From: Carideicomes alvinocaridis
Lineage (GTDB): Bacteria > Pseudomonadota > Alphaproteobacteria > Rhodobacterales > Rhodobacteraceae
Direction of reading: 5' to 3'
DNA: 64,000 nucleotides
NCBI GenBank assembly: GCA_005473895.2
Contig: SRJI02000003.1
Coordinates: 62,001-126,000, forward strand
Shown: positions 53,069 through 60,799 of the stretch, in pieces
How positions within the stretch are numbered: the first letter of the stretch is position 1
Layout: every line of letters starts with the position of its first letter
Notes under the pieces: model-generated
What the model was told of the DNA's origin: nothing
Databases searched by the model: none
Seen by the model: only the letters and a program-made list of their open reading frames with translations
Position numbers and translations under genes: made by a program

Positions 53069-53110
53069 TCAGAGCCCCTTGGCGCGGTAGGAGGACGCGA
53101 CCTTGGAGAT
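52780..53110. repeat. Degenerate tandem repeat including the 3' end of the dehydrogenase gene
   Basis: Two landmarks recur with matching spacing. One is CGACCGG or close variants at 52792, 52861, 52951 and 53044. The other is a TTGGCGCGTCAGGAGGACGCG-like block at about 52826, 52895, 52988 and 53079. Steps are about 69, 90-93 and 91-93 bp. The fourth block is the end of the dehydrogenase coding sequence (codons of SSYRAKGL and stop), so the other three look like decayed duplications of that end. Confidence 0.6.
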
Positions 53111-54499
53111 CGAGACGAGATAGGCGGCGGTCCGCAGATCCTCCACGTCCTCGCGCTCGTGCCAGACCTCCTGCATCGCCTGGTAGGCGGTGCGCATCGT
53201 GTCGTCGAGACCCGAGCGCACCAGCTCCAGCTCGCCCGCGCCCTTGAGGTATTTCTTCTTGAAATCGGGGGTCATGGACCAGGCCCCGCCAAGATACCGG
53301 TCCAGCCGCTCAAGCTCGTTCACGAGAAGCTCGTGCCGCGCCTCCTCCTGCCGGCGCTGCATCCGGCCAAAGCGGATGTGGCTGAGGTTCTTGACCCATT
53401 CGAAATAGGACACGGTCACCCCGCCGGCATTGGCGTACATGTCGGGAATGATCACCGTCCCCTTGGCGCGCAGCACGTCGTCGGCGCCCGCGGTGACCGG
53501 GCCGTTGGCCGCCTCGATGATCAGCGGCGCCTTGATGCGCTCGGCATTGTCGAGGTTGATCACCCCCTCCATCGCCGCCGGGATCAGGATGTCGCATTCC
53601 TCTTCCAGCACGGACGCGCCCTCGGCCCGGTGGCGGGCATCGGGATAGCCGGTGACGCCGCCATGGCGGACGATCCATTCGCGCACCGCCTCCACGTTCA
53701 GCCCCTCGGGGGAGAACAGGGCGCCGTCATGCTCGATGATGCCGGTGATCTTCGCGCCGTCCTCTTCCGACAGGAACTTGGCGGCGTGGTAGCCCACGTT
53801 GCCGAGGCCCTGCACGATGATCCGCTTGCCGTCCAGATCGCCCGACAGGCCGGCATGCGCCGCATCCTGCGGGTGGCGGAAGAATTCCTGCAGCGCGAAT
53901 TGCACGCCGCGGCCCGTCGCCTCCACCCGGCCGGCGATACCCCCGGCATTGAGCGGCTTGCCGGTGACGCAGGCCCGGGCATTGATGTCGGTGGTGTTCA
54001 TCCGCGCGTACTGGTCGGCGATCCAGGCCATCTCGCGCTCGGACGTGCCCATGTCTGGGGCGGGCACGTTCTGGCTGGGATGGATCAGGTCGCGCTTGGC
54101 CAGTTCATAGGCGAAGCGGCGGGTGATCAGCTCCAGCTCGTGCTCGTCATATTGCCGGGGGTCGATGGCCAGCCCGCCCTTGGAGCCGCCGAACGGCGCG
54201 TCCACCAGCGCGCATTTGTAGGTCATCAGCGCCGCCAGCGCCTCCACCTCGTCCTGGTTGACGCCCAGCGCGTAGCGGATGCCGCCCTTGACCGGCTCCA
54301 TGTGTTCGGAATGGACCGAGCGGTAGCCGGTGAAGGTGTGGATCGCGCCGCGCAGACGGACGCCGAAGCGCACCGTGTAGGTGGCGTTGCAGACCCTGAT
54401 CTTTTCCTCCAGCCCCGGGGAAAGGTCCATCAGCGCCACCGCGCGGTTGAACATCAGATCGACGCTTTCGCGGAAACTCGGCTCTTTGACTGTGGTCAT
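53069..54499 (-). CDS. gdhA: Glu/Leu/Phe/Val family glutamate dehydrogenase
   Basis: 476 residues, hexameric GDH class II type. PVKGGIRY and KCALVDAPFGGSKGG hold the substrate-binding and catalytic lysines. APDMGTSEREMAWIADQY carries the catalytic Asp. IIVQGLGNVGYHAA is the NAD(P) Rossmann loop. PAAMEGVINLDNA and NAGGVTVSYFEWVKN are typical. It interconverts glutamate and 2-oxoglutarate. The cofactor is not certain; the sequence resembles NAD-linked catabolic enzymes. Beside sarcosine oxidase this points to amino-acid nitrogen use. Its 3' end is duplicated downstream. Confidence 0.95.
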   Translation of the reverse strand: MTTVKEPSFRESVDLMFNRAVALMDLSPGLEEKIRVCNATYTVRFGVRLRGAIHTFTGYRSVHSEHMEPVKGGIRYALGVNQDEVEALAALMTYKCALVDAPFGGSKGGLAIDPRQYDEHELELITRRFAYELAKRDLIHPSQNVPAPDMGTSEREMAWIADQYARMNTTDINARACVTGKPLNAGGIAGRVEATGRGVQFALQEFFRHPQDAAHAGLSGDLDGKRIIVQGLGNVGYHAAKFLSEEDGAKITGIIEHDGALFSPEGLNVEAVREWIVRHGGVTGYPDARHRAEGASVLEEECDILIPAAMEGVINLDNAERIKAPLIIEAANGPVTAGADDVLRAKGTVIIPDMYANAGGVTVSYFEWVKNLSHIRFGRMQRRQEEARHELLVNELERLDRYLGGAWSMTPDFKKKYLKGAGELELVRSGLDDTMRTAYQAMQEVWHEREDVEDLRTAAYLVSISKVASSYRAKGL

Positions 54500-54839
54500 G
54501 TACGGACCCCCGTTCGCGGTTTCGACTCGTCCCTTGTTCCCCGGACCCTATGACGACTTCGTAAACAGGTGCGACCGCTTTTTGAGCAAATCCCGGCTTT
54601 CCCGCCGATTCGAAATGCGGCAGAATTGGACATCCCGCCCCGGGCGCGACACTTTTCCGTCGCCGGAAAGCGGACAATCTCGCCCCCTGACCGACTTTGC
54701 CTCCGCGCCCTGCACAGAGCTCGAAAACAGCCCGCTTCGTGCCACATTTGCGCCGCATTCCGGTCGCAACTCTGCCATTGCACGGCGTGCCGTGTCGGGG
54801 CCGTGTTCGCCCCGGTGTGAGTGAACGAGGTAAACGACG
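54500..54839. promoter_or_regulatory. 340-bp divergent region between gdhA and the vWA/Tad cluster
   Basis: It contains promoters for both directions. TTTCCG-TCGC-CGGAAA at 54654-54669 is a perfect 6-bp-arm inverted repeat near the middle. Otherwise I see no clear motif and no believable open frame. Confidence 0.5.
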
Positions 54840-56384
54840 ATGCTGTTCAAGTCGTCGACATGCATGCGCGATGCCGAACGCTGCCAGGGTCCGGCATCGC
54901 GACCCTTCCTTGTCCGGAAGCTGCGGGCCCTGCCCGCCCGCTTCCGGCGGGACGAAGCCGGCAGCATGTCGATCTTCGCGATCTTCATGGTGATGGCGAT
55001 CTTCATCCTCGGGGGGATCGGCGTCGATTTCATGTATAACGAGATCCGCCGCGTGAAGCTGCAGAACACGCTGGACCGCGCGATCCTCGCCGCCGCCGAC
55101 CTGGAACAGACCCTGCCCGCCGAAAGCGTGGTGCGCGACTATTTCACCAAGGCCGGGCTCAGCGCCTCTCTGGGCCGGGTCAGCGTCGACCAGGACACGA
55201 CGCACAAGACCGTCTCGGCCGAGGCGGACGAGCAGACGAAGTCGCTGTTTCTCAGGCTGCTGGGGGTCGACCGCATGACCGCCTTTGCCCGGGGCACCGC
55301 CGAGGAACGGGTCAACGAGGTGGAGATCTCGCTGGTCCTCGATATCTCCGGCTCGATGCGCGACAACGACAAGCTGGGCCACCTGCAGGACGCGGCCGGC
55401 GCCTTCGTCGACAGCCTCGTCAATCCCGGCACGGCGGGCCGGGTGTCGCTGTCGCTCGTGCCCTATTCCGAACATGTGAACGTCGGCCCCGCCATCTACG
55501 ACAAGCTGCACACGATCGACCTGCACCCCTATTCCCATTGCCTGGAAATCCCCGACGACCAGTTCGGCTCGGCCGCGCTCGACATGCGGCGGAGCTATGA
55601 ACAGGCGCAGCATTTCCAGTGGAACTATTACGGCACCTATTCCGACCTCCGCGTGCCGGTCTGCCCGCAGGAAAGCTACGAGCGGATCACGCCCTTCAGC
55701 CAGAACGCGGCCGCGCTGCGCCGGCAGATCGACAGCTTTCAGCCGCGGGCCGGGACTTCGATCTTTCTGGGGATGAAATGGGCGGCCGCCATGCTCGACC
55801 CGTCCTTCCGGGGCATCACCGCGCAGCTCGCCGCGGAGGGCGCGGTGGACGCCACCTTTGCCGCCCGGCCGGTGAGTTATGACGACCCCGAGACGGTCAA
55901 GACCATCGTGCTGATGACCGACGGCATGAACGATTATTCCAACCGGATCAGCCGCGCCAACTATTCCGACCCGGACCAGCGCGCGGTCTGGGCGCGCTAC
56001 GGGTTGTGGAGCTGGTATTACAATTACCGCAACCGCTACGAGGTCGAGCCGCTCCGGCGATGGGACGGACAATTCCTCAACGCCGTGAGCGACGGTGACG
56101 ACACGGACGAGCCCGTCTTCTACATGTCCCGGTCCTCCGACCTCCACGAGCAGAAGTACAGCCCCGCCCAGGGCGACGCGCTGCTCGACGATATCTGCGA
56201 TGCCGCCAAGGCCCGGGGCATCATCGTCTGGACCATCGGCTTCGAGGTGTCCGACCACGGCGCCGAGGAGATGGAAAGCTGCGCCTCCTCGCCCAGCCAC
56301 TTCTACCGCGTCGAGGGGGTGGAGATCGAACGCGCCTTCCGCTCCATCGCCGGCCAGATCAGCGAGCTGAAGCTGGTTCGATGA
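54840..56384 (+). CDS. TadG-like pilus-type protein with von Willebrand A domain (first copy)
   Basis: 514 residues. A basic cytosolic lead of ~40 residues precedes the TadE/G-type membrane helix (about 43-64, SMSIFAIFMVMAIFILGGIG) and an amphipathic helix NTLDRAILAAADLEQ. A vWA domain follows with the MIDAS DISGS (Asp168, Ser170, Ser172) and TDGMND (~360). A long insert holds QAQHFQWNYYG, ITPFSQNAAALR and RAGTSIFLGMKWAAAMLD; several Cys may pair. Tad-locus TadG proteins with vWA domains act at the cell surface in pilus assembly. GAGG lies before the ATG. No other tad core gene is nearby, so the role is open. Confidence 0.88.
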   Translation: MLFKSSTCMRDAERCQGPASRPFLVRKLRALPARFRRDEAGSMSIFAIFMVMAIFILGGIGVDFMYNEIRRVKLQNTLDRAILAAADLEQTLPAESVVRDYFTKAGLSASLGRVSVDQDTTHKTVSAEADEQTKSLFLRLLGVDRMTAFARGTAEERVNEVEISLVLDISGSMRDNDKLGHLQDAAGAFVDSLVNPGTAGRVSLSLVPYSEHVNVGPAIYDKLHTIDLHPYSHCLEIPDDQFGSAALDMRRSYEQAQHFQWNYYGTYSDLRVPVCPQESYERITPFSQNAAALRRQIDSFQPRAGTSIFLGMKWAAAMLDPSFRGITAQLAAEGAVDATFAARPVSYDDPETVKTIVLMTDGMNDYSNRISRANYSDPDQRAVWARYGLWSWYYNYRNRYEVEPLRRWDGQFLNAVSDGDDTDEPVFYMSRSSDLHEQKYSPAQGDALLDDICDAAKARGIIVWTIGFEVSDHGAEEMESCASSPSHFYRVEGVEIERAFRSIAGQISELKLVR

Positions 56385-56706
56385 ACGGCGGCGCCCCGGC
56401 CCTCCCGTGCAGGCCGGTCAGGGCCGGGGCGGACGAGGCAAGGGCCGGCGAAAATCCGCCCAGAATTCGCCGCAATTGCCGCGCCCGTCCGCTCAAGCAA
56501 CGCGACACCTCCTGCCACCCTACTGACCAAAAACGATTTTTCCATGGGACCCAGGTTGGCGCCGTCCCGCCCACCAGGCGCACCGCCCTGCCTTCATATC
56601 ACCAAAGTGCCGCCCACAAGCCACCCGAATCCCCCGGCAAGTTCCCAAAGGTTGAGGCGCATAGTTTCGCGTCCCGTCCGCCGTTTTCGCTACGGAGGCT
56701 TGTTGC
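56385..56706. other. 322-bp spacer between the two vWA genes
   Basis: No gene is supported. The first 60 bases are very G+C-rich with several GGCCGG repeats that can pair, and the rest is less G+C-rich. It may hold a transcript end for the first copy and a promoter for the second; I could not assign boxes. Confidence 0.45.
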
Positions 56707-58134
56707 ATGGTCGGCAAAGACCCGAGGTTGCCCGCTTGGACCGAGGCGACGCGCAGGGCGCGGCGCGGCGATGACCTGCGCGCATTCGCTGCGGAAGAGC
56801 GTGGGAACATGTCGATCTTTTCGATCTTCATGGTCCTCATCATCCTCGCCATGGGCGGGATCGGCATCGACATGATGAACAGCGAGATCCACCGGCTCAA
56901 GCTTCAGAACACGCTGGACCGCGCGATCCTCGCCGCCGCGGATCTCGACCAGGCCCAGCCCGCCCGCAACGTGGTGAACGACTATTTTGCCAAGGCCGGG
57001 CTGACCGATGCGCTGGCCGACGTCCAGGTGGACGAAGGGCTGAACTACCGCACCGTCAGCGCCGAGGCCGAGCTGGGGTTCCGCCCGCTCTTCATGCACC
57101 TTCTCGGCGTGGGCGACATGGAGGCCAGTGCCTCCGGCACCGCCACCGAGCGGGTGAACAACGTCGAGATCTCGCTGGTGCTCGACATCTCAGGCTCCAT
57201 GGATGGCAACAGCAAGCTGATCAACATGCAGGCTGCGGCCGAGAACTTCATCGACGCCGTGATCAACGACCGGTCGGCGGATCTGGTCTCGGTCAACCTG
57301 ATCCCCTACTCGGAACACGTGAATGCCGGTGAGTGGATCGCCCGCGACGTCAATCTCCACGAGCGGCACCCTTATTCCTGGTGCGTGGAGTTCAGCGATG
57401 CCGAATTCGGCACCTCCTATATCGACACCACGATTCGCCACGAGCAGGCGCAGCATTTCCAGTGGAACTACGATGGCCGGCACAACGACCGCAGCAACAC
57501 GGTCTGCCCGCGCTACAGCTACGAGGAAATCCGTCCCTTCAGCCAGGATGCCACGGCACTGAAGGACCAGATCGGCGACCTGCGCCCGCGGGCGGGGACC
57601 TCGATCTTCCTCGGGATGAAATGGGCGACCGGCATGCTCGACCCGCATTTCCGGCCCATCACCCAGGATCTCGTCAGCCGCGGATTGGTGGATGCTGGCT
57701 TTGCAGACCGCCCCGCTGCCTTCTCGGACGAGGAAACGCTCAAGGTGATCGTGCTGATGACCGACGGGATGAACGATCGCTCCAACCGGATCACCGAATC
57801 GATCTATGACGGCAACGAGGGTCACTGGGATCGCTACAACCTCTGGTACTACCTCTACCGCCAGAACGTCAGTTCCTGGTATCGCCCCTACTACTATTAC
57901 CAGAAATACGACGCGGCCCAGGGCGACCGCCTGCTCGAGAATGTCTGCAACGCGGCCAAGGATGCCGGCATCGTGGTCTGGTCCATCGGCTTCGAGGTCA
58001 CCGATCACGGGGCCGCCGTGATGGAAGGCTGCGCCTCCTCGCCCAACCACTTCTTCCGGGTGGAGGGGACGGAGATCGGCGATGCCTTCTCCACCGTGGC
58101 GCAGCAGATCAACCAGCTGAAGCTGATCCAATGA
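56707..58134 (+). CDS. TadG-like pilus-type protein with von Willebrand A domain (second copy)
   Basis: 475 residues, a clear paralogue of the preceding protein over its whole length. Membrane helix about 35-56 (MSIFSIFMVLIILAMGGIGI), NTLDRAILAAADLDQ, MIDAS DISGS (Asp160, Ser162, Ser164) and TDGMND (~352-357). Shared insert motifs are EQAQHFQWNYDG, YEEIRPFSQDATAL and RAGTSIFLGMKWATGMLD. It lacks the ~40-residue stretch with EVEPLRRWDG found in copy one between TDGMND and QGD. GGAGG precedes the ATG. Its stop overlaps the TadE gene by 4 bp, so it is translated with the pseudopilins. Confidence 0.88.
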   Translation: MVGKDPRLPAWTEATRRARRGDDLRAFAAEERGNMSIFSIFMVLIILAMGGIGIDMMNSEIHRLKLQNTLDRAILAAADLDQAQPARNVVNDYFAKAGLTDALADVQVDEGLNYRTVSAEAELGFRPLFMHLLGVGDMEASASGTATERVNNVEISLVLDISGSMDGNSKLINMQAAAENFIDAVINDRSADLVSVNLIPYSEHVNAGEWIARDVNLHERHPYSWCVEFSDAEFGTSYIDTTIRHEQAQHFQWNYDGRHNDRSNTVCPRYSYEEIRPFSQDATALKDQIGDLRPRAGTSIFLGMKWATGMLDPHFRPITQDLVSRGLVDAGFADRPAAFSDEETLKVIVLMTDGMNDRSNRITESIYDGNEGHWDRYNLWYYLYRQNVSSWYRPYYYYQKYDAAQGDRLLENVCNAAKDAGIVVWSIGFEVTDHGAAVMEGCASSPNHFFRVEGTEIGDAFSTVAQQINQLKLIQ

Positions 58135-58676
58135 CGGGGGGCGCGCGGCAGACATGGCGCCGGTTCAAGCGCGGCTTCGGGCGCGACGAGGGCTCGATGG
58201 TGATCGAGTTCGCGCTGTGGTTCCCGGTCTTCGTCCTCTTCCTCGGCAGCATGTGCGAGCTCGGGCTCATCTCGGCCCGCCACGCCATGCTCGAGCGCGG
58301 CCTGGACATCGCCGTCCGCCAGGTCCAGCTCGCCACCGGGGCGGTGCCGCAGCATGACGAGCTCAAGGACATCATCTGCGAGAACGCGATCATCATCCCC
58401 GACTGCTCCAACGTGATGAAGCTGGAGATGCGGCCGCAGAACCTGCGCCACTTCGTCGACCTTCCCCACGCGGCGGATTGCACCGACCGCTCCGAGGAGG
58501 TGCGCCCGGCGCGGCAATACGTGCCCGGCAAGGAGAACGAGCTGATGGTGCTGCGCGCCTGCGCCAAGTTCTCGCCGATCTTCCCGACCTCGGCCCTGGC
58601 CTCGTCGCTCAAGACCGACGGCGCGGGCGACTACGCGCTGGTCTCCTCCGGCGCCTACGTTCAGGAGCCGCGCTGA
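58131..58676 (+). CDS. TadE-like pseudopilin
   Basis: 181 residues. A short basic leader ends in DEG-SMVIEFALWFPVF: cleavage after Gly21 would put Glu26 at +5, the type IV prepilin rule, followed by a membrane helix to about 45. The rest (periplasmic) has six Cys-containing or acidic short motifs such as ICENAIIIPDC and LPHAADC, likely disulphide-bonded. TadE-type minor pilins are processed by a TadV-like peptidase; none is in the window. Coupled to the vWA gene (4-bp overlap) and to the next gene (TGATG). Confidence 0.85.
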   Translation: MTGGARQTWRRFKRGFGRDEGSMVIEFALWFPVFVLFLGSMCELGLISARHAMLERGLDIAVRQVQLATGAVPQHDELKDIICENAIIIPDCSNVMKLEMRPQNLRHFVDLPHAADCTDRSEEVRPARQYVPGKENELMVLRACAKFSPIFPTSALASSLKTDGAGDYALVSSGAYVQEPR

Positions 58677-59257
58677 TGCCCGCCCGCCACCTTCCGACCC
58701 TGCGGCTGGCCCGGGCCCGGCTGCGGGAATTCCTGCGCGACAGCCGCGCCAGCATCACCGTCGAATCGGCGATCCTGCTGCCCATTCTCAGCATCTGCTT
58801 CGTGCTGATGTACGTGATCTTCGACGCCTTCCGGCAGCAGGCGGTGAGCCAGAAGGCCTCCTACACGATCTCGGACATGCTCTCGCGCGAGACGGACTAC
58901 ATCAACCCGACCTACATGGACCATGCGCGCGAGATGCTGGAATGGCTGTCGAGCCAGCATCGCCAGGATATCGCGCTGCGGGTCACGGTGATCAGCTACG
59001 ATGCCGACCAGGACCGCTACGCCGTGGAATGGTCCAAGACCCGCGGCGACAGCCAGCCCTGGCACAGCAGCGACGTGCGTGACTGGCACGACCAGCTGCC
59101 GGTGATGGTGGACAACGAACAGGTGATCCTGGTGGAGACCTGGTCGCAATACGAGCCCCCGCTCAACGTGGGCTTCCTCCCGCGCGAGATCCGCACCCGC
59201 GTCTTCACCCGCCCGCGCTTCACCGGCCAGCTGAAATGGCGCGGCAACGGCGTCTGA
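58676..59257 (+). CDS. TadE/TadF-like pseudopilin
   Basis: 193 residues. The leader ends in RDSRA-SITVESAILLPIL: Glu30 stands at +5 from a possible Ala25 cleavage site, followed by a membrane helix to about 47. The exported part is mixed alpha/beta without cysteines (LRVTVISYDADQ, VILVETWSQYEPP). It starts inside the stop of the TadE gene (TGATG). Together the two are expected minor pilin-like components working with the vWA proteins. Confidence 0.85.
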   Translation: MPARHLPTLRLARARLREFLRDSRASITVESAILLPILSICFVLMYVIFDAFRQQAVSQKASYTISDMLSRETDYINPTYMDHAREMLEWLSSQHRQDIALRVTVISYDADQDRYAVEWSKTRGDSQPWHSSDVRDWHDQLPVMVDNEQVILVETWSQYEPPLNVGFLPREIRTRVFTRPRFTGQLKWRGNGV

Positions 59258-59616
59258 CCGCCCCGCCACCCCGCCTGCCACACCACACCGCTCTACCCCG
59301 GCCGCCACTCGGCCCCCGGATCACGAGCCGCGCTCCCGGCCGTCACGTCGCCCCCGCTTCTTCTGACCATAAATATCCCGGGGGTGAGGAGCGAAGCGAC
59401 GAGGGGGCAGCGCCCCCTGCCCCGGCCCGGACCCGCGCAAATGCCGGGACGGGGGACATGCCGCGTTACGAAAGCCTCCGCACCCCTTCGCGGAAAACCG
59501 CATCCACCCCAAACCTCCCCCGCGCCAGCCTGTATAACTGTTTTCGGGGCTGCGTTCCTCCTTGCCGCTTGGGTGGCGTGCTAGCGTCGCGTCGACCGGA
59601 TTTCGGGAGGAGAGCC
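59258..59616. other. 359-bp spacer with a repeat element
   Basis: No gene is supported, although an open frame runs through. It contains the second repeat copy at 59357-59418. The last 90 bases, from about 59530, are less G+C-rich and should carry the promoter of the Ldh-family gene, which has GGGAGGAG just before its ATG. Confidence 0.5.
59357..59418 (+). repeat. Intergenic hairpin repeat, copy 2
   Basis: CTTCTTCTGACCATAAATAT is followed by CCCGGGGGTGAGGAGCG, then AGGGGGC-AGC-GCCCCCT, a 7-bp stem. The lead box, CCGGGG core and closing hairpin correspond to copy 1 at 51345-51396. The CATAAATATCCCGGGGG form is one I associate with Rhodobacteraceae intergenic DNA (recollection, not a search). 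Confidence 0.55.
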
Positions 59617-60594
59617 ATGAGACTGTCACTGAACGACGCGCGCCGGCTGGCGCGGGACACACTCGTCAAGATCGGCTACCGGGAGGACGAGCTCGACTCC
59701 CCCGTCGCGCACCTGATGGACAGCGAGATGCGGGGGCTCGACTATGCGGGCTTTGCCCGGATCCTGTCGATCGCCGACCGGCACCGCAAGTACGGCCCGC
59801 CCGCGCAGGGCATGACGGTCAGCCGGGACAGCCCGGTCTCGGCGCTGGTCGAGGGGCATGACCAGCTGGGCTACATCGTCGGCCAGAAGGTCACCGACCT
59901 CGCCATCGAGAAGGCCGAGGCGACGGGCCTCGCGCTCGTGGGGGGCAACGACACCTGGTATACCGGGATGCTGTCCTTCTACGCCGAACAGATCTGCGCG
60001 CGCGGGCTGGTGGCGATGATCTATTCCAACGCCGCCCCCTGGGTGGCGCCCCATGGCGGGACCGAGGGGCGGTTCGGCACCAACCCGATCTGCTTCGGCT
60101 TCCCCTGCGGCGACGAACCGGTGATCTGGGATATCGGCACCTCCGAGATCATCCACGCCCAGGTCATGCTGGCCAAGCGGCTGGGGCAGGACCTGCCCGA
60201 GGGCGTGGCCTTCGACGTGGCGGGCGAGCCCACGACCGACCCCGACGCCGCGCTGGAGGGCGCCTTTGCCCCCTGGGGCGGGCACAAGGGCAGCGGGCTG
60301 GCCATGGTGGTGCAGATGTTCGGCATGATGGCCGGCTCCGCCCACCTGCCGGAATACATGAGCGGCTTCGGCATGGTGACCGTGGCGGCCAGGCCCGACC
60401 TGCTGCGCGATCGCGCGGAATTCGAGGCCGAGGTGGCCGCCTATTCCAGGGCGGTGCGCGAGACCCGGCCGGTCCGGGGCGGCCCGCCGGTGCGGATGCC
60501 CTTCGACCGGTCGCGCCGGGACCGGGCGGCGGTGATCGAGCGCGACTGGATCGAGATCCCCGACGAGATCCACGCCCGCATCCTCGAGATCTGA
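59617..60594 (+). CDS. Ldh-family (malate/L-lactate/ureidoglycolate type) NAD(P)-dependent dehydrogenase
   Basis: 325 residues, slightly short for the family. VEGHDQLGYIVGQK, AEATGLALVGGNDTWY, GTNPICFGFPCGDEPVIWDIGTSEI and GGHKGSGLAMVVQMF are the conserved stretches of the MDH2/LDH2 fold, which is unrelated to classical lactate dehydrogenase. Members reduce or oxidise 2-hydroxy acids, imino acids, ureidoglycolate or sulfolactate; I cannot choose. The ATG at 59617 is set by a GGGAGGAG site. It is convergent with the second LIV operon behind a shared terminator. Confidence 0.9.
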   Translation: MRLSLNDARRLARDTLVKIGYREDELDSPVAHLMDSEMRGLDYAGFARILSIADRHRKYGPPAQGMTVSRDSPVSALVEGHDQLGYIVGQKVTDLAIEKAEATGLALVGGNDTWYTGMLSFYAEQICARGLVAMIYSNAAPWVAPHGGTEGRFGTNPICFGFPCGDEPVIWDIGTSEIIHAQVMLAKRLGQDLPEGVAFDVAGEPTTDPDAALEGAFAPWGGHKGSGLAMVVQMFGMMAGSAHLPEYMSGFGMVTVAARPDLLRDRAEFEAEVAAYSRAVRETRPVRGGPPVRMPFDRSRRDRAAVIERDWIEIPDEIHARILEI

Positions 60595-60748
60595 GGAACC
60601 GGGCGCGGCATCACAGCGATCGGGGGCGGGCCGCGAGATCATGGCGCCAGCGCCCCGGCGCAGGAAGGCGAAGACCAGGTCGAGACGGCTGAGGAGCGGG
60701 AGTTGCCCGTAAGGCGCCCGGTCAGCTCTACGCCGCGCCATCCACGAC

Positions 60749-60778
60749 AAAAGGCGGCGGATCGCTCCGCCGCCTTTT
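60749..60778. terminator. Bidirectional intrinsic terminator
   Basis: AAAAGGCGGCGG and CCGCCGCCTTTT form a perfect 12-bp stem with the loop ATCGCT, giving a T-run on both strands. It lies between the convergent Ldh-family gene and the substrate-binding-protein gene, 22 bases past the latter's stop. Confidence 0.93.
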
Positions 60779-60799
60779 CGATCTTTCCGGCCGGGTCGC

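Noticed and set aside
54654-54669. TTTCCG-TCGC-CGGAAA as an operator
   Set aside because: Only 6-bp arms and G+C-rich; such repeats are expected by chance in this composition, so it is mentioned but not claimed.
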